Part shown: positions 51,715-64,000 of the stretch, piece after piece
How the letters are laid out: each line of letters begins with the position of its first letter
How positions within the stretch are numbered: the stretch's first letter is position 1
NCBI GenBank assembly: GCA_963277665.1
Contig: OY728122.1
Location: 1,547,290,868-1,547,354,867, forward strand
DNA: 64,000 bases
Origin: Viscum album
Lineage: Eukaryota; Streptophyta; Magnoliopsida; Santalales; Viscaceae
Reading direction: 5' to 3'
The notes under the pieces: generated by a model
Database searches by the model: none
Told to the model about the DNA's origin: nothing
The model's input: the letters and a program-made list of their open reading frames with translations, nothing else
Made by a program: the position numbers and the translations under genes

Positions 51715-51718
51715 ACTA

Positions 51719-53530
51719 TAACAAACCATAATCAAGTATCATGGAGGTGATGCCTTACTTCAATACATTGGTACTATGAAAAATCTTTCACTTCGGAAAG
51801 GAACTAATTGTTATGATGTTTTGGAAACTATATTACACACATGGACAATAAATTATGTCACAAAATGAAATAAAACATAGAAACTCCATATAAAATATCC
51901 ATAACTCATTGATTATTGTTTAAATTCATTCATAATATACATATTCAAATCATTGTTAAAAATAAAACATAATAAATGGGTGATAATAGAAGCTCAGTAT
52001 GGGTTAACAATATAGCAGAAGATATTATAAATAGAAAAAATATAGAAATATAAATAATTGGAGCAAATTCCAGTAAAACATAATATCTAACGTTATATGA
52101 TATAAATAAAATATGGATTAATAATTCTATATAAATAATGAAATGAAACACAACTATAGATATTCTACTAGTCGATTAATCACATGAATTAACAATTATT
52201 AATATCATAATTATGTAATGTATATATTTTAGCTAATTAACATACCATCTAAAACATGATCAATAATTTTTAAATGAATTGTTAAGGTAATAACCAAAAT
52301 TCTTTTATATTTTGTCTCTTGAGTCCTACTCTTGCATTGAGGGGCTATAACGGGACTAACACATCACAAACTATGTCCACTTCATTCATAACATTTCTAA
52401 AAATGGTATATTAAATAAAACTAACCCATTCCACTTTGAAATAATTTAATTATAATCATACATGAAAATAAACTAATATTATTTTTGATAAATTCTAGAG
52501 TAATATAATATTTGAATATTCAAAAGTGTCTTATACCAATTTGGAATATATAAATAAAAATTACTATGAAAGAATGACATTAAATGAAACATATAATATC
52601 ATAAAAATAAGAATACTCATGATATGATATATAAAATGGAATTACATACATCACATACAAGGAATAAGTGGTGAACTAGGCATGTATCTCATGGAAGTAA
52701 AAGTGAGACAAGAAACCCCCATTTAACATTGATAAAGCATTATTTTTGGAAATCATTTTCATTTCTCAAAAAATTATACATGAATAATGTATATTATATT
52801 AATAAATATGTATGTAAAATGATGTTATATTTGAGGCATAAATGATGTCCAAATGTTTTGAATATAAGTAAAAAATGGTGTTTAACAAAATTTATAAATT
52901 CTCAACATTAATGAGGTTTATTGAAAATATGAAAGACTCTTCTAAATAGGAAAAAAATTGTTTGTATCAATCTATAAATGATAAAAAATTGTAATAATAT
53001 ATTTAATTTTATAGAAATATTTATTTCTTAAATTATATATTCACTTGTAATTGAAAATGTTAAAAAATTGGGAAGATCCCGGTAATCAAGCATGATTAAC
53101 TAGAATTTTGGAAAAGGGGACTTATAAAACATTTATAATACCATCAAAGAATTATGAACTGACATGGATACATTATTTTGGAACATATAATCAAATTTTT
53201 TAAGAATTATCTAAACATAAATAAAAATTTCATTGTTGTAAAGATAGATACATCATAACATAAAAGAAAAATAGTGGTTCAGGGAGATTCCCCCTCCACG
53301 TTGAAATCATTTGAATCCTATTACCTATAAAATTAATATACAAAAAATGAAACTTTTAATACCATGATGATAAATATATTAATGATATTATATATCAATG
53401 TGAATTATAACTTCACCACACACACAAATTAGTTGTTCATAAGGAATATATCAAAAAAGTAAATGTGAGATGATAAAACCCTTACCTTATGTATGAAAAC
53501 GTTTTAATCCTAATATTAAACTCCTCAATA
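51719..53530 (-). repeat. Right LTR (5' LTR) of element 3, right end undefined
   Basis: Begins TAACAAACC (TG changed to TA) and aligns with 35,905 onward. It carries about 480 bp not present in the left copy (within about 51.95-52.45 kb), or the left copy lost it. Matches are clear to about 53,530 and then fade, so it is truncated or has diverged. It gives an uninterrupted version of the place where element 2 inserted. Confidence 0.55.
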
Positions 53531-53599
53531 ATTATTTTGTTACCTATATTTTCATGGGTATTAATATGGTAAAAATTATGGCCTTAGGAACCCACAATT

Positions 53600-55100
53600 T
53601 CTTAATATGTTTCCAATAATCATATTGTAAACTTTTTTAAATAAAAACATTATTTTGTCCACATAAAAAACTATAAGTGGAATGACTAGAATTAGAAATA
53701 AGAACAAAAGTTCTCTTAATAACTCTTCTTTTCCTAGGTTGGTATATTAGACTAATAATATATTTAGATGAAATTTTTATTCTAGAATTTGAGTGAGAGA
53801 TTTAATTGAATTCACGAATCTATCTATGTCTTTCAATATTTTCACATTTGAAAACCTTAGTTCAGTATTTTCATTCAAAAAATTAGAATTCTTTTATTTT
53901 TCTAAACTGATGTTAGTTCTAACACATTTAATATAAATCATAATGTTTCTTTAAAACAATTTATTTGTCTTTAATCTCATTAAAAATAAATTAATTGATA
54001 TATTATTATTTAAATATTTAATCTTTTGTCATATCACAATATTTTTGTTCATTTTTAGTGTGATAGTAATAATGTATAGGAGAAATAGTTGGAACCTCTG
54101 ATATTTTTGTCATGATGCATATATTTCCTTACTTATAAATCACTCCATGAGTTGGGTCCAAGTCATTAGAGTATTCCACAATGTAACTCTATGTATATTT
54201 ATTATAATTTTTATAAACTCTATCGGTATCCTCATACTTCAAATTTTATATTTAAAGAGGATATTTTTCCATAACATGTAATTTTCACTTACACAAATAA
54301 CTTTAAATATAATTGGAATTTTCATCCATTTTCTTATCCATCTTCCAATTCTCAAAACTATCATAGTTTCCCTTATAGATTGTTTTTATGAATAATTTTA
54401 ACTTCTTGTATAAATTATTAATCCATATGGCCCAATAGGTTATTTACTAATCCATATCTTCATGTGATTCATCTTCACTAAATCATTCATCTTTTTTCCA
54501 TTTTAATTTCCATTCAACAATTATGAAGTTCTCTTGAAGGATATTTATTTCCTCCTTGGATCATCATCCTATTCGTGGATAACCTTTATTTCTTCCACAT
54601 GAATCATTAACTTCTCAACTAATTCCCTGATAGGTAGTTTAATTATATAACATGATTCCCTTATTGAAATTGATGTCCCTCTACATATCTCTATTATACA
54701 TCTCTATGGTCATATAATTTGATCGTTGTCTAACATTGGATTCCCCTAGGATATAATTATGTTCACTATATCAATTAATATGATATAATTATCATAAATC
54801 AACTTATCAAGATTCAATTTTAATGAATCATATTTAATTGTACATTTATTCAATCTCATTTCATTAACATTACCAGTACCTTCAATTGAAAGAGTTGATG
54901 TATCCCATATTTAAAAAGCATTATTACAAGATGATATCCAATTAAATTAATAATCACCATAATAATAATAAATATCATTCATATATTTTAATTTATTCTT
55001 ATAAGCATTGGTATAAGAATTATCCAAATTAATACTTGTAGTTACAGGTAATTCATATTTATCCACTATAAAAGGATAAATTTCCTAACCCATGCAATAA
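53600..55100 (-). pseudogene. Decayed coding track of unrecognised family, upstream piece
   Basis: On the minus strand, coding-like fragments occur in neighbouring frames. IRELVEKLMIHVEEIKVIHE near 54,565-54,635 is followed by an acidic DDDP stretch and by NFIIVEWKFKWKKD near 54,495-54,540, then an acidic DESHEDMD run. The Lys/Glu-rich, acidic character resembles the piece at 34.0-35.6 kb. I infer it is the upstream part of the same broken gene, displaced by element 3. No known domain was recognised. Confidence 0.4.
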
Positions 55101-55229
55101 ATATTTTTTATTTTTATTTTCCATAGACCATATTTACTTCTAATAAATAAAGGGTGAATGTTCCTAGATGAATATTCTTGTTTATTATCTATATAAATTA
55201 TTAAATATGGACTTAAATGAAATTTAGGA

Positions 55230-56238
55230 TCCCTAAAATGAAACTAAAATCATTAATGAAAATATTTAGAAACACCTTTTTTATGGAATGATGGTCGGAG
55301 TGAGTCTCAAATGAGGGTTGAGAATTCAGTACCCAAAAAACATTTTTATTCAAACCTAGTTGAAATAAAATCCCCTATATATTAAAATATCCCATTTAAT
55401 CAAAATATGATATCAATATATGATCTGATCATTTAAAAGTTTTCTCAAGGATAGACTATGTCTTAGTAAAAACAATTATGAAATCTAAATTATATTTTAA
55501 AACCAATTTACTTAATCAAAAATTTATATAAATACATATTATAACCCACTATTTAATTATTTGTTTTTTATAGCTCAAAATAAATTTATTTTAATGATTT
55601 TGGATTAAAAATAAAAAACAAAAAACTACTGGAATAAATGATAGAGTTTTAGTCTCAAGCAAGGACCTAACACTCTCCACATGGTATTAACATAAAAATA
55701 ATAATATTATATAAAATAATAATCATTCAACAACATGGACAATGAATAAAATAGAAAAATATATATCTAACACATACAAGACCTCATTGGTATCAACCGT
55801 GGGAATAAAAAAATGAAAGCCTTAGAGGGACCACATCTAAAATGTTTGGGAAGATTTGTTTAAAGGTAGTTTATAAGAAATCATGTATATTCAAGTAAAT
55901 GTACATGATATAGTGTGTGTTTCTAAATTATAGACTAAAAAAATTTCCCATAATTTTTTGTAAATAAATTTACATAGAAAATAAATTTTTTAAAGAAGAT
56001 ATTGTTGTACATTCTGGTGTTCTATGAAGTTTATAACACATTGAATATAGCTTGAAAATGATCTCGAGTTGAGTTTCTGAAAATAGCCATAGAATTGGGT
56101 GCACAACATCTTTTTTGTAACTATGGGAAGGAATAGGATGTTTGATAAGATTTAGTGTTCCACTACTAGTTAGAAGTAACGATACTTTTTATAACTCACA
56201 CTTTACAAAACATACTAGTTCTTTCTATATTTCAACTC

Positions 56239-56281
<43 letters not shown>

Positions 56282-57050
56282 ATGTATTTATCTATGTGAT
56301 TGATGTTATCATTCTATTTACCACATTAGGTAGTCATCATCTTCCTTTTACAACATCATGCATATGAATCATATGGGTCCTATACTCCTCACATTAGATG
56401 GATGAAAAAAACTAATGAAAATATGAAATAGTTTATGTTCAATCATTAAAAATATGTATCAGCCTTGAAATGAAGTAATATATCAACCAAACATAATTAA
56501 TTCAGAATGCACATAAATAATGATGATTACTCTTCTAAAAGGTGAGACAAAAATAGAGATTAATTAGGCCAGTGGGTATTTAATTAAATGCTTAGTCAAG
56601 CTCACTAGTTACTCATCTTAATGGTAGGTCAGTCCAACACTTTTCTAAATCTCAATAGTGATGGTAGGTAAAGTACAAAATTGGTTTATCGTATACATGT
56701 AACTCATCTAAACACTTCGAATTTTTTAGGTTATAAAGTTATGATGGTGATTTATCATCTTTCACACAATATTTTCTATATTTTTTCAAATTCATATCCT
56801 AATATTGACTCATTACTAATGGTGGTTGTCTATAATACATAGCCAAAAATTGTGCTTGATTGTGGCTCATCCTCAATTGTGATTCATAGTTGGATGTGGG
56901 TAGATTCTGATGGTGGGTATTTCCAACATTTATCCATAATTCAACTAATGTACGTTATGGGATAAAATGCTATCATAAATCATAAAATTAATTAATATAA
57001 TAATAATCAGAATTTTGAGATCACCAAAAAAGTGATAAAAAATATTTGTT
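55230..57050. repeat. Dispersed direct repeat, copy C2
   Basis: Same orientation as C1 (20,740-22,550). The best matched part is 56,525-56,930. An uninterrupted TA run (56,245-56,277) is present only in this copy at this place. If C1 and C2 are LTRs of a minus-strand element, C2 is the 5' LTR, but I found no primer site beside it. Confidence 0.6.
56245..56277. repeat. (TA)n microsatellite
   Basis: About sixteen uninterrupted TA units inside repeat C2. Confidence 0.95.
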
Positions 57051-58400
57051 ATGAAATTTTGAAAATATTTTTTTAAGAAGTATTCATGTACACTTATTAT
57101 AAATTATTATTTAATGTGACTTGTAACATTATATTTTTATGAAAAATGATTGAAAAAATTATGATAATTTTATAACTTCACATCCCTTTTCATCTCTATA
57201 ATAAATTAATTAACCTCTTATGGGTATATGTTTAATTAATTACCTATATGTTTGATTATGATATATTTTTTCCAGGTGATATTTTTTTTAGGCAAAAAAA
57301 TTCATTATTTCATATTATGTGATTCCATTAGAAAATTCTACATAGACCATCATAATTTCATAAGATTTCAATTTTTAGATAAATGATTTATTTTTCATAT
57401 ATATGGTTATAAATTATATAATCTTTTTTTCCAATATAGGCCTTAAATGAGTTGGGTTGGGTTTTTAATCTCAATAAATAATTCTAAATCACTAAATGTT
57501 AATCATGAATCATAATGAGACCCATGTAGTAATTATTGATCTACTATATTATGATATTCATGAAGATATGAAGAATTCACCATGTTTTTTTGTTTTTTAT
57601 TATTTACCTTATCATATTTAATGATTTAAAATATTTCAAATATATACAACTGTATACCTGTATCCTGGTTAATTATCCATAAAACAGATTGGAACTCCAT
57701 TATTGTCCAATGGAAGATATGTGTCATGTATTAGTATAATGTGGTGGTTGTGTTACATATTTTAAAATTCATATGTTTTTAGATGATTTTTATATACTAT
57801 TATATGAATATTCTCTTCAAAGAGTCCTCATGTTCCACAGGAATCTAGTTATACTAAAAATAACTTTAAAATAAATTGTAATATTCATGGCAGACATGTG
57901 CCTCTAATATATGTTCAATGAATGGATATGGGAATTTTTTTCTTGTTTCCCAAAAAAATATTCTTATAGTCAACCCACACTATCAGTCCCAAAATTATAT
58001 ATGTGGAGATTAGATCATCAAACTTATTTACCTTAATCATTACACCTTTCCTTGTCATATTAGGAAATATATATTATGAATTCGAAGATGGGAACAAAAA
58101 ATTCACCATGGATGAATGTATTTCAATCCTTGGGATTCAACCTTAACATATTTAACACACTCATTGAGAAGAATGACTAGATTTTAGTCCTTGGATTACT
58201 CTGATTCCCCCTTAAAGTGATGTTACACAGAGAAAATTCTACTTCCCTCCATGTTTGATTTATGTTATCATGATAAAAAAATTGAATGAATCTCCGAATA
58301 ATATAAATTATAGACCATGGGGGCCACAACATCCATGGAGGGAGTTTCATGTAACTGATGAGTCAAGATAAATCTATGTGAGGGAGATATTGTTTGAGTT
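57051..58400. other. Unassigned AT-rich region
   Basis: No coding signal and no clear repeat. If the LINE to the right kept its tail, its poly(A) would appear as a T run near the right end of this stretch; none is obvious. Confidence 0.45.
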
Positions 58401-61400
58401 AAAAATATCCAAATCAATAATAAAATCCTTCTCCTTCACAATAAGATAGTAACCATGGATTTATAAGCTAAAAAATCCATCACCATTAAACTACAAGAGT
58501 CACAGACATGGCCTCCACCTCTCTTGAGGCCAAGATTGCATGAGACATCAGTTTTATGCTTGAATCCATTACACTGTGGGTTCAAATAGGAAAATTGATC
58601 AATATAAGTCCCTTCAGGAGAAAGGGGATCACTTTGCTGGACATTGATGAAAATAAACATGGATTGAGAATTTTCCATGCATTTAAAATGATCCCACAAA
58701 TCCATTGTAAGACACTAGACCCGATTTTGGATTTCTAGAAATGTCCTAGAAAGGACAACCACCAAAGCATTGTTTCCAGAAATATAGATCATAAATCTAC
58801 TAGATGAAATCTAAGAGTCCATTGATTTCATCCCCAATAAATTTCATTCCATACCACGAAACAATGAGTTGTAGCAGATCTCATCATCCCTCAATTGAAA
58901 GTCGAGGCCAATAATGTTTCCATGGTCATTGTAGACCATTATTTCCCAATAGTGATCAATGAAAATTTCATTAACAAATTAATCCTAAGAGATACAACAA
59001 AAAAAAACATTTTGAAACCCTAATGATACCTTTATGCTTTATAAAATGATCAATTGGATGAGAACAGTGCTAGATCTACCACAGAAGAAAATTGTTCTTG
59101 TTCAAAATTAGTTCACAACAAAGCTGCTTTCCAACTCCCAGAATAGAATTTTCCTGTAATGATTGAAAATATTCCTTGTCCAAAAATATCATTGATGATT
59201 CTCTTGTTAAGACATGTTTTTTATGGATTAGAAAAAAAAGAATGCTTTCAAAAAAATCATGTTTTGAGCCAAAATGGTGAAAAGTATGAAATTTGTAAAG
59301 GATCTTGCTTTAAAGAACAAAATATAATGTGGTGGGAATCCCTAAAATCTAGGGGATTTACCAACCCAAATGTGTTTCCATAATTTTATCTATTGACAAC
59401 CATCTATGCATCATGATTGGTGACGAAACTCTGTAAGATGTTAGCTCATCATTTTCCATAGGGAAGAAATCCTACCTCTTAGTGCAATATAATCATCTAT
59501 GTACTTTTCATAGATAATATTTCCTAAAAAAGAGATCTCTTACATTATATACCATTTAAATTTATATTCTATGCTTCAAATGACCTTAAGAACTCATTTG
59601 ATTCCAAAACAACAGGACTCCAATGGTTTGGCCATTCTGGTCCCAAACACCCAGTGACATCTACCCTTTATATAAGAACCCCATATAAGTGATGACATGG
59701 TTCATTTGATATTTCTAATTATATTTTTTGCGACATTATTCACTGAGGGAAAATGCATCTTCATAGGATGAAGAAAACAATTTACAATTATAACCCACCC
59801 CCAAGAGAGAGGAATTTCATCATCTAGTTATTGATTCAACCAAAAAAATTTGCAGTAAGAATCCCTTAATGATATATGCATAAAACACCAAGAGAAATAG
59901 GGGATTCTATGTAATCGATCAGAAATGGATTTATTTCCATTCTCAAAAAGGCGTCAACATTTTTAGCTCGGTGATCGGGAAATTATTTAGAGACATAAAT
60001 ACTACTCTTCACATTATTGATACATTGGACACTCCATTTGAAATATTACTCCATAACCTTAGAAACGACCTGGAAATAAACCCTACCCCAATTAATAAAG
60101 ATAAGAATATTATTTAAAAAAATAAGATGATATATTCCATTTATTTGATTCAAACATTTTAATGGAAGGATTCTTCTATTATTCCTAGAATGGGTCAATA
60201 ATATACTAAAAGAATCATGAGCTAGAATTAAAAGGCCATGAGGATGCGGATATATATCTATCAAGCCTCACTCTTCTATTAAAATTCCTCACTTTTACCC
60301 ATGATGTTCACCAAATATGAATACAAACTAAGGCACCTAATAATCAGGTCAGATACTCACTGAGATAATCCCATGAAAGGTATCAATTTTATGATAAATC
60401 CCCATTCAGGATTGTAATATTCCTTTTCTTTTTTGAACTAAATTTCCATGTTAGATCCCATACAATTTCTATTTATATCCCCAATATTCTCTTTTGTAAG
60501 AGTAATGGAAGCATCGGAAGACCATAATTTAATGATGTCCTGATGCTCCCCAGAAATCCATTCTTCAAGATATCTAGAAATTCCCTTGTTGATCACACTA
60601 GCAATGACCTTTTATGTGAAATTTCAGATACTAATAGGTCTATAAGGTGTAATTGATGTGGGTTACCTAACCATTTTATGGAGATAAAGAGTTGTTATAT
60701 TAACCCCCCACATAAAATTACCCTAAATAAATCTTAAATAATACATAAAATTTCATCCTAAATCCCCATCCAAGAGGCCACATAAATTAGACACGAAAAT
60801 CTATCAGGACATTGGTAATTTTTATGATTTAAATAAGAAACCACCACCCAAATCTCATTTTCACCTGTTATTCTATCATGGTCTAAATTTAAATTATTTT
60901 ATTCAACAATGAAAATAGTGTCCCATAAAACCAACGAACCACTTGGATACCCAACTTGCATATTAGGATTGACACCCACAAGGTGAGTTTTGATGTCATT
61001 TTCCAACATCCTTACAACTACATCCAAATCATTTTGGAAAGAGACATCCTAAATATGTTAGTTAGGTGATATAACTGTTTAATTATCTTTGATTAAATCC
61101 AAAAAATGATATATTTTTATAACCTTCCTTCTACCACCTATGTTTGGATCTTTCCTAAGAAACACATTCCTATTCAAACATAAAATCTACAAATATTTGA
61201 TTCAAGAATGTAAGGTCATTGAAAATAGAATCATTATAGCCATATTCAAGATTGTATTTAACTAGCTCAATCTACAATTCTACCATATCTACATCCTTAA
61301 ATCTCAAGGTTTGGTTTTTCATCCAGTCATAGAGGTATTCTATCAATCGATTTTTTATGAAAACTGATCCATGAAATGTTCTTAAGGGGCATTATCCAAG

Positions 61401-62200
61401 AATAACGAACCATTGAGTGGAAGTATAGAATTCATGACCACTATTTAGAGGATGATGTATTTTTGGTCATTCTCTATCTTGAAAAGATATGATCCATTAG
61501 GGGTGAGGGGACTGAATACCATGAACCAGATGAAGAACATTAGTGTTTGGATATTCAGAGACATCATGAGTATTTTCTATGTAGTGATCGATCCTAAACT
61601 ACAAATAACGAATGCCCTCTTGATTATCTCACCACGTAAACTTATCACTAGAAAATAATAGGTCCAAAATGCTTTTCAGTGATTTAAAATAGGTAATATC
61701 GACTATATCTATCCTGTGATATACTCTTCCACCTTTTTTAGATGTATCAATAATAATATTGATGTTTCTTAGACATGTTCCCTAGATCAAAGAGTTCCAT
61801 CCCCCCACCCCCCACAATTTCTCCCTAAGCCTCATTCCACACATAGAATATGAAAAATAATAAAATACTTTTTTTTCTAGAACCAACCATTATTGTGATG
61901 TATTGATCAGAGGCCTCCACGATATCCACAAAGACTAAGTTTTCCCAAAAAAAATCCAAATATGATGATTTATTGGTCTACCATGAAAGATGAAACACAA
62001 GCCCATATTATTCACAAAATTATAAATATTATCATAGTTCTATTTGGGTTATAGAATTCCCACAATTAAAGAATTATTCAGAGAGATATCATAGTAAAAA
62101 AATCTATTTCCACTAATTCCCCCAGGACATGATAGTGCCTTACAAAAATGTGATCATCAAAATAATGTGTGCCTAAATTTGGCCCTATGTGAGGTGTGAC
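58401..62200 (-). mobile_element. L1-type LINE remnant
   Basis: On the minus strand, ORF2 of a plant L1-type non-LTR element is recognisable in order. About 61,570-61,640 is a fragment FTW...RIDHY, like the C-terminal half of the AP endonuclease. About 61,110-61,140 the KEG.KN segment marks the RT N-terminus. Near 60,800 the CPDRFSC piece follows, then YRPIS (60,630-60,650), EWGF (about 60,395) and the 73-codon open piece at 60,046-60,264. Stops and frameshifts break all of it. The 58.4-59.0 kb part may hold the C-terminal domain, but I could not confirm this. ORF1 and both ends are unresolved. Confidence 0.75.
60046..60810 (-). pseudogene. LINE reverse transcriptase core, catalytic Asp pair lost
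   Basis: This enzyme would copy the LINE RNA at the nicked target. The open piece 60,046-60,264 holds LTHSRNNRRILPLKCLNQ and then LIFLNNILIF, where the family has F/YADD. Both Asp are Asn here, so the site is dead. Upstream pieces match the family in order (YRPIS, RYLEEWIS, KEKEYY, EWGFIIK), with stops between. The Asp-to-Asn changes are G-to-A on the coding strand, the same type of change as the stops in element 1. Confidence 0.8.
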
Positions 62201-64000
62201 TTTTAGAAAGATGATTCAGATAGGAAGATCCATTATTGGATAGAGAACTTGTGCATAATCCTCTCGGAACTGAAGTATACATGATAAATGAAAGAGGAAC
62301 ATCCTCAAGGAAAAATGATATTACAATGTATGAGTTAGAAACATGAACCTTGTAGATGGATTTTGGGACTGGATCACAAGAGCTACCATCCCATGGGATG
62401 ACCTTCTTTCTATATAGATCCACCCAATGATCTTCTTAAACAATTACCTTAGATTCGAATAGGGGATCAGGTGCACTAGAATAGTTATCACTACACATAG
62501 AAAAATGGGCACTAACTCAATGCCATTAATTTCATTTATGTCTTTAGATGCAGTGTTGTGAAGAATTTCATGAGGATGATGACTAGAATGATGGTTTGAG
62601 TGGTAGGGAAATAGTTTCAGTAATGGAGGTGTCCTAGGAATACTAATAGTATATTCGTGAAATAGAAAAATAAAATCCTGATAGATTCATTCAGAGAGAG
62701 AGATGACAATGGGGATGCATGACTGAAGATAGATTATATGAACTGATCGAAGATGTCCTCTTGAGATTGGTTAGCATAAGGGACTTGAGGCAACCTGACA
62801 TCAGAGTCTGATGTCCGCTAGAGTTACTCCATACAACTTGAACACTAGAACATTTTCACTGACACATCATAATAATAGATGTGACAGTGCCTGTAGAACC
62901 ACGATTTAATGGGGTAAGAATGTGATTTTCACCATTCTGTTGTATCTTTAACTCAAAGGGGGATCCGTGATGTAGGGTCTTGAAAAAGATCCATGGATAT
63001 ACATATCTAGGAAACTAATGACTCTAAAAGAATAAATGTACACTCATCCGAATTGAGGAGTACTCTAATATGGTCTCCAATCAGTTGTAGAGAAGGGATG
63101 TTGAATAAATTTAGATGTTACCCCAGAAAAAGAAATCAGATTGCCTCCAGGGATGAGTCCTTCCCTATATTCACATCATCAGACCAAAGAATGGAATTGA
63201 CCCACTAGTGTCCAAGGGATCTAGATACCATCGACCATTCCTCAACAAATTCCTCTTGAGCATAAATAATTATATAGATATAATTAAAGTGGGTAACCGA
63301 GATGTTTGTAGGTGTGCTTAGACCCTAGGATCTAATGAATGTATTAAAAAACATGAGGGAGGTATTATCATCCCCAAAACCCACCTCCGTTGTCCATTTA
63401 TGGAGATCGGAAGCCACATGGAAGGGTGAGAGAGGGAAATAAATCACAAGGGATCCATCCTAAAAAAAGAGGGAACTGATGTGGTGGATATATATGGGAT
63501 CAAGAGAGAAGATAGTGATGGATAATGAGGCATTATTCATTGTAGGTCCTCTTTAAACAATGATCCACACGTCAACAAACCAATTGATTTACAAGAAACT
63601 AGGTTTATCCATGGATACAGAGAAATGTAAAGAGATATTTATACTAGAGTAAAGAGATACCATTCCAAAAACAAAATTGGAGTTACCAGAAAAATTATTT
63701 TTGAAGAACCAATGGTCAAAAGAAATATAAAATATAGTTGGTTAGGAAGCACATTATCAATTGAGACAACCATCAGTCTCATTATACCTTTCTTTGGAAC
63801 TATCTTGAGTAGGAAAATACATTTACTATATAAAATGGGGTAAAGGATTCCTACATCATGTAAATTCAGCACCTAATTTTTCAATTTTTTTATAGGATAG
63901 TGAAAATTGATTGTGTGGGAAATGCAAACCGTATTCATTTATTAAATTATATTATTTTTTGATAAAAAGAGGTTATAATGGATAAAATATAAAAAATGAT
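62201..64000. other. Unassigned region, possibly LINE ORF1
   Basis: Less AT-rich than the rest and with fairly long open pieces on the minus strand (62,157-62,423; 63,639-63,872). This is where ORF1 of the LINE should lie, but I could not recognise its domains. The Ser-rich piece at 62,157-62,423 could be an ORF1 linker. No other gene is seen. Confidence 0.35.

Overview
This window is plant nuclear repeat DNA from what looks like a large, heavily methylated genome. It is very AT-rich and poor in CG. Everything recognisable is a broken transposable element: plant-type Ty3/gypsy LTR retrotransposons with initiator-Met tRNA primer sites, a Ty1/copia remnant and an L1-type LINE. I found no intact host gene, tRNA, rRNA or CRISPR array. 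The longest coding-like stretches are pieces of transposon polyproteins with many stops. The species cannot be told from the sequence.

Layout. 1-0.98 kb: no feature. About 0.98-2.72 kb: an LTR-like block with a TATA-like box and two perfect hairpins. 2.7-14.1 kb: unassigned AT-rich DNA. About 14.1-16.25 kb: copia pol remnant on the minus strand. 16.3-20.7 kb: unassigned. About 20.74-22.55 kb (C1) and 55.23-57.05 kb (C2): two diverged direct copies of one 1.8 kb repeat. Between them lies a nested stack. Its oldest layer is a decayed minus-strand coding track of unrecognised family, in three pieces (53.6-55.1, 34.0-35.6 and 23.0-24.56 kb). Element 1 (24,563-34,011, plus strand) is a structurally complete Ty3/gypsy element with a perfect 5-bp target duplication, which landed inside that track. 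Element 3 (35,905 to beyond 53.5 kb, minus strand) is a second LTR element with long LTRs and a very short internal region. Element 2 (36,985-47,179, minus strand) is a degenerate gypsy element that landed inside the left LTR of element 3. About 58.4-62.2 kb: a minus-strand LINE with recognisable reverse transcriptase and endonuclease fragments. The rest is unassigned.

How the parts relate. Element 1 has the clearest gag-pol frame: gag, two zinc knuckles, protease, RT, RNase H, integrase and a decayed chromodomain-like tail, read in order. In-frame stops and a few frameshifts break it. Many stops look like C-to-T changes (CAG to TAG, CGA to TGA). RT, RNase H and integrase keep their catalytic residues, but the protease active site is lost. 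Element 2 is older by eye: its LTRs differ more, its target duplication is not visible and its integrase has lost a catalytic Asp. The main open question is what the split minus-strand coding track between C1 and C2 once was.
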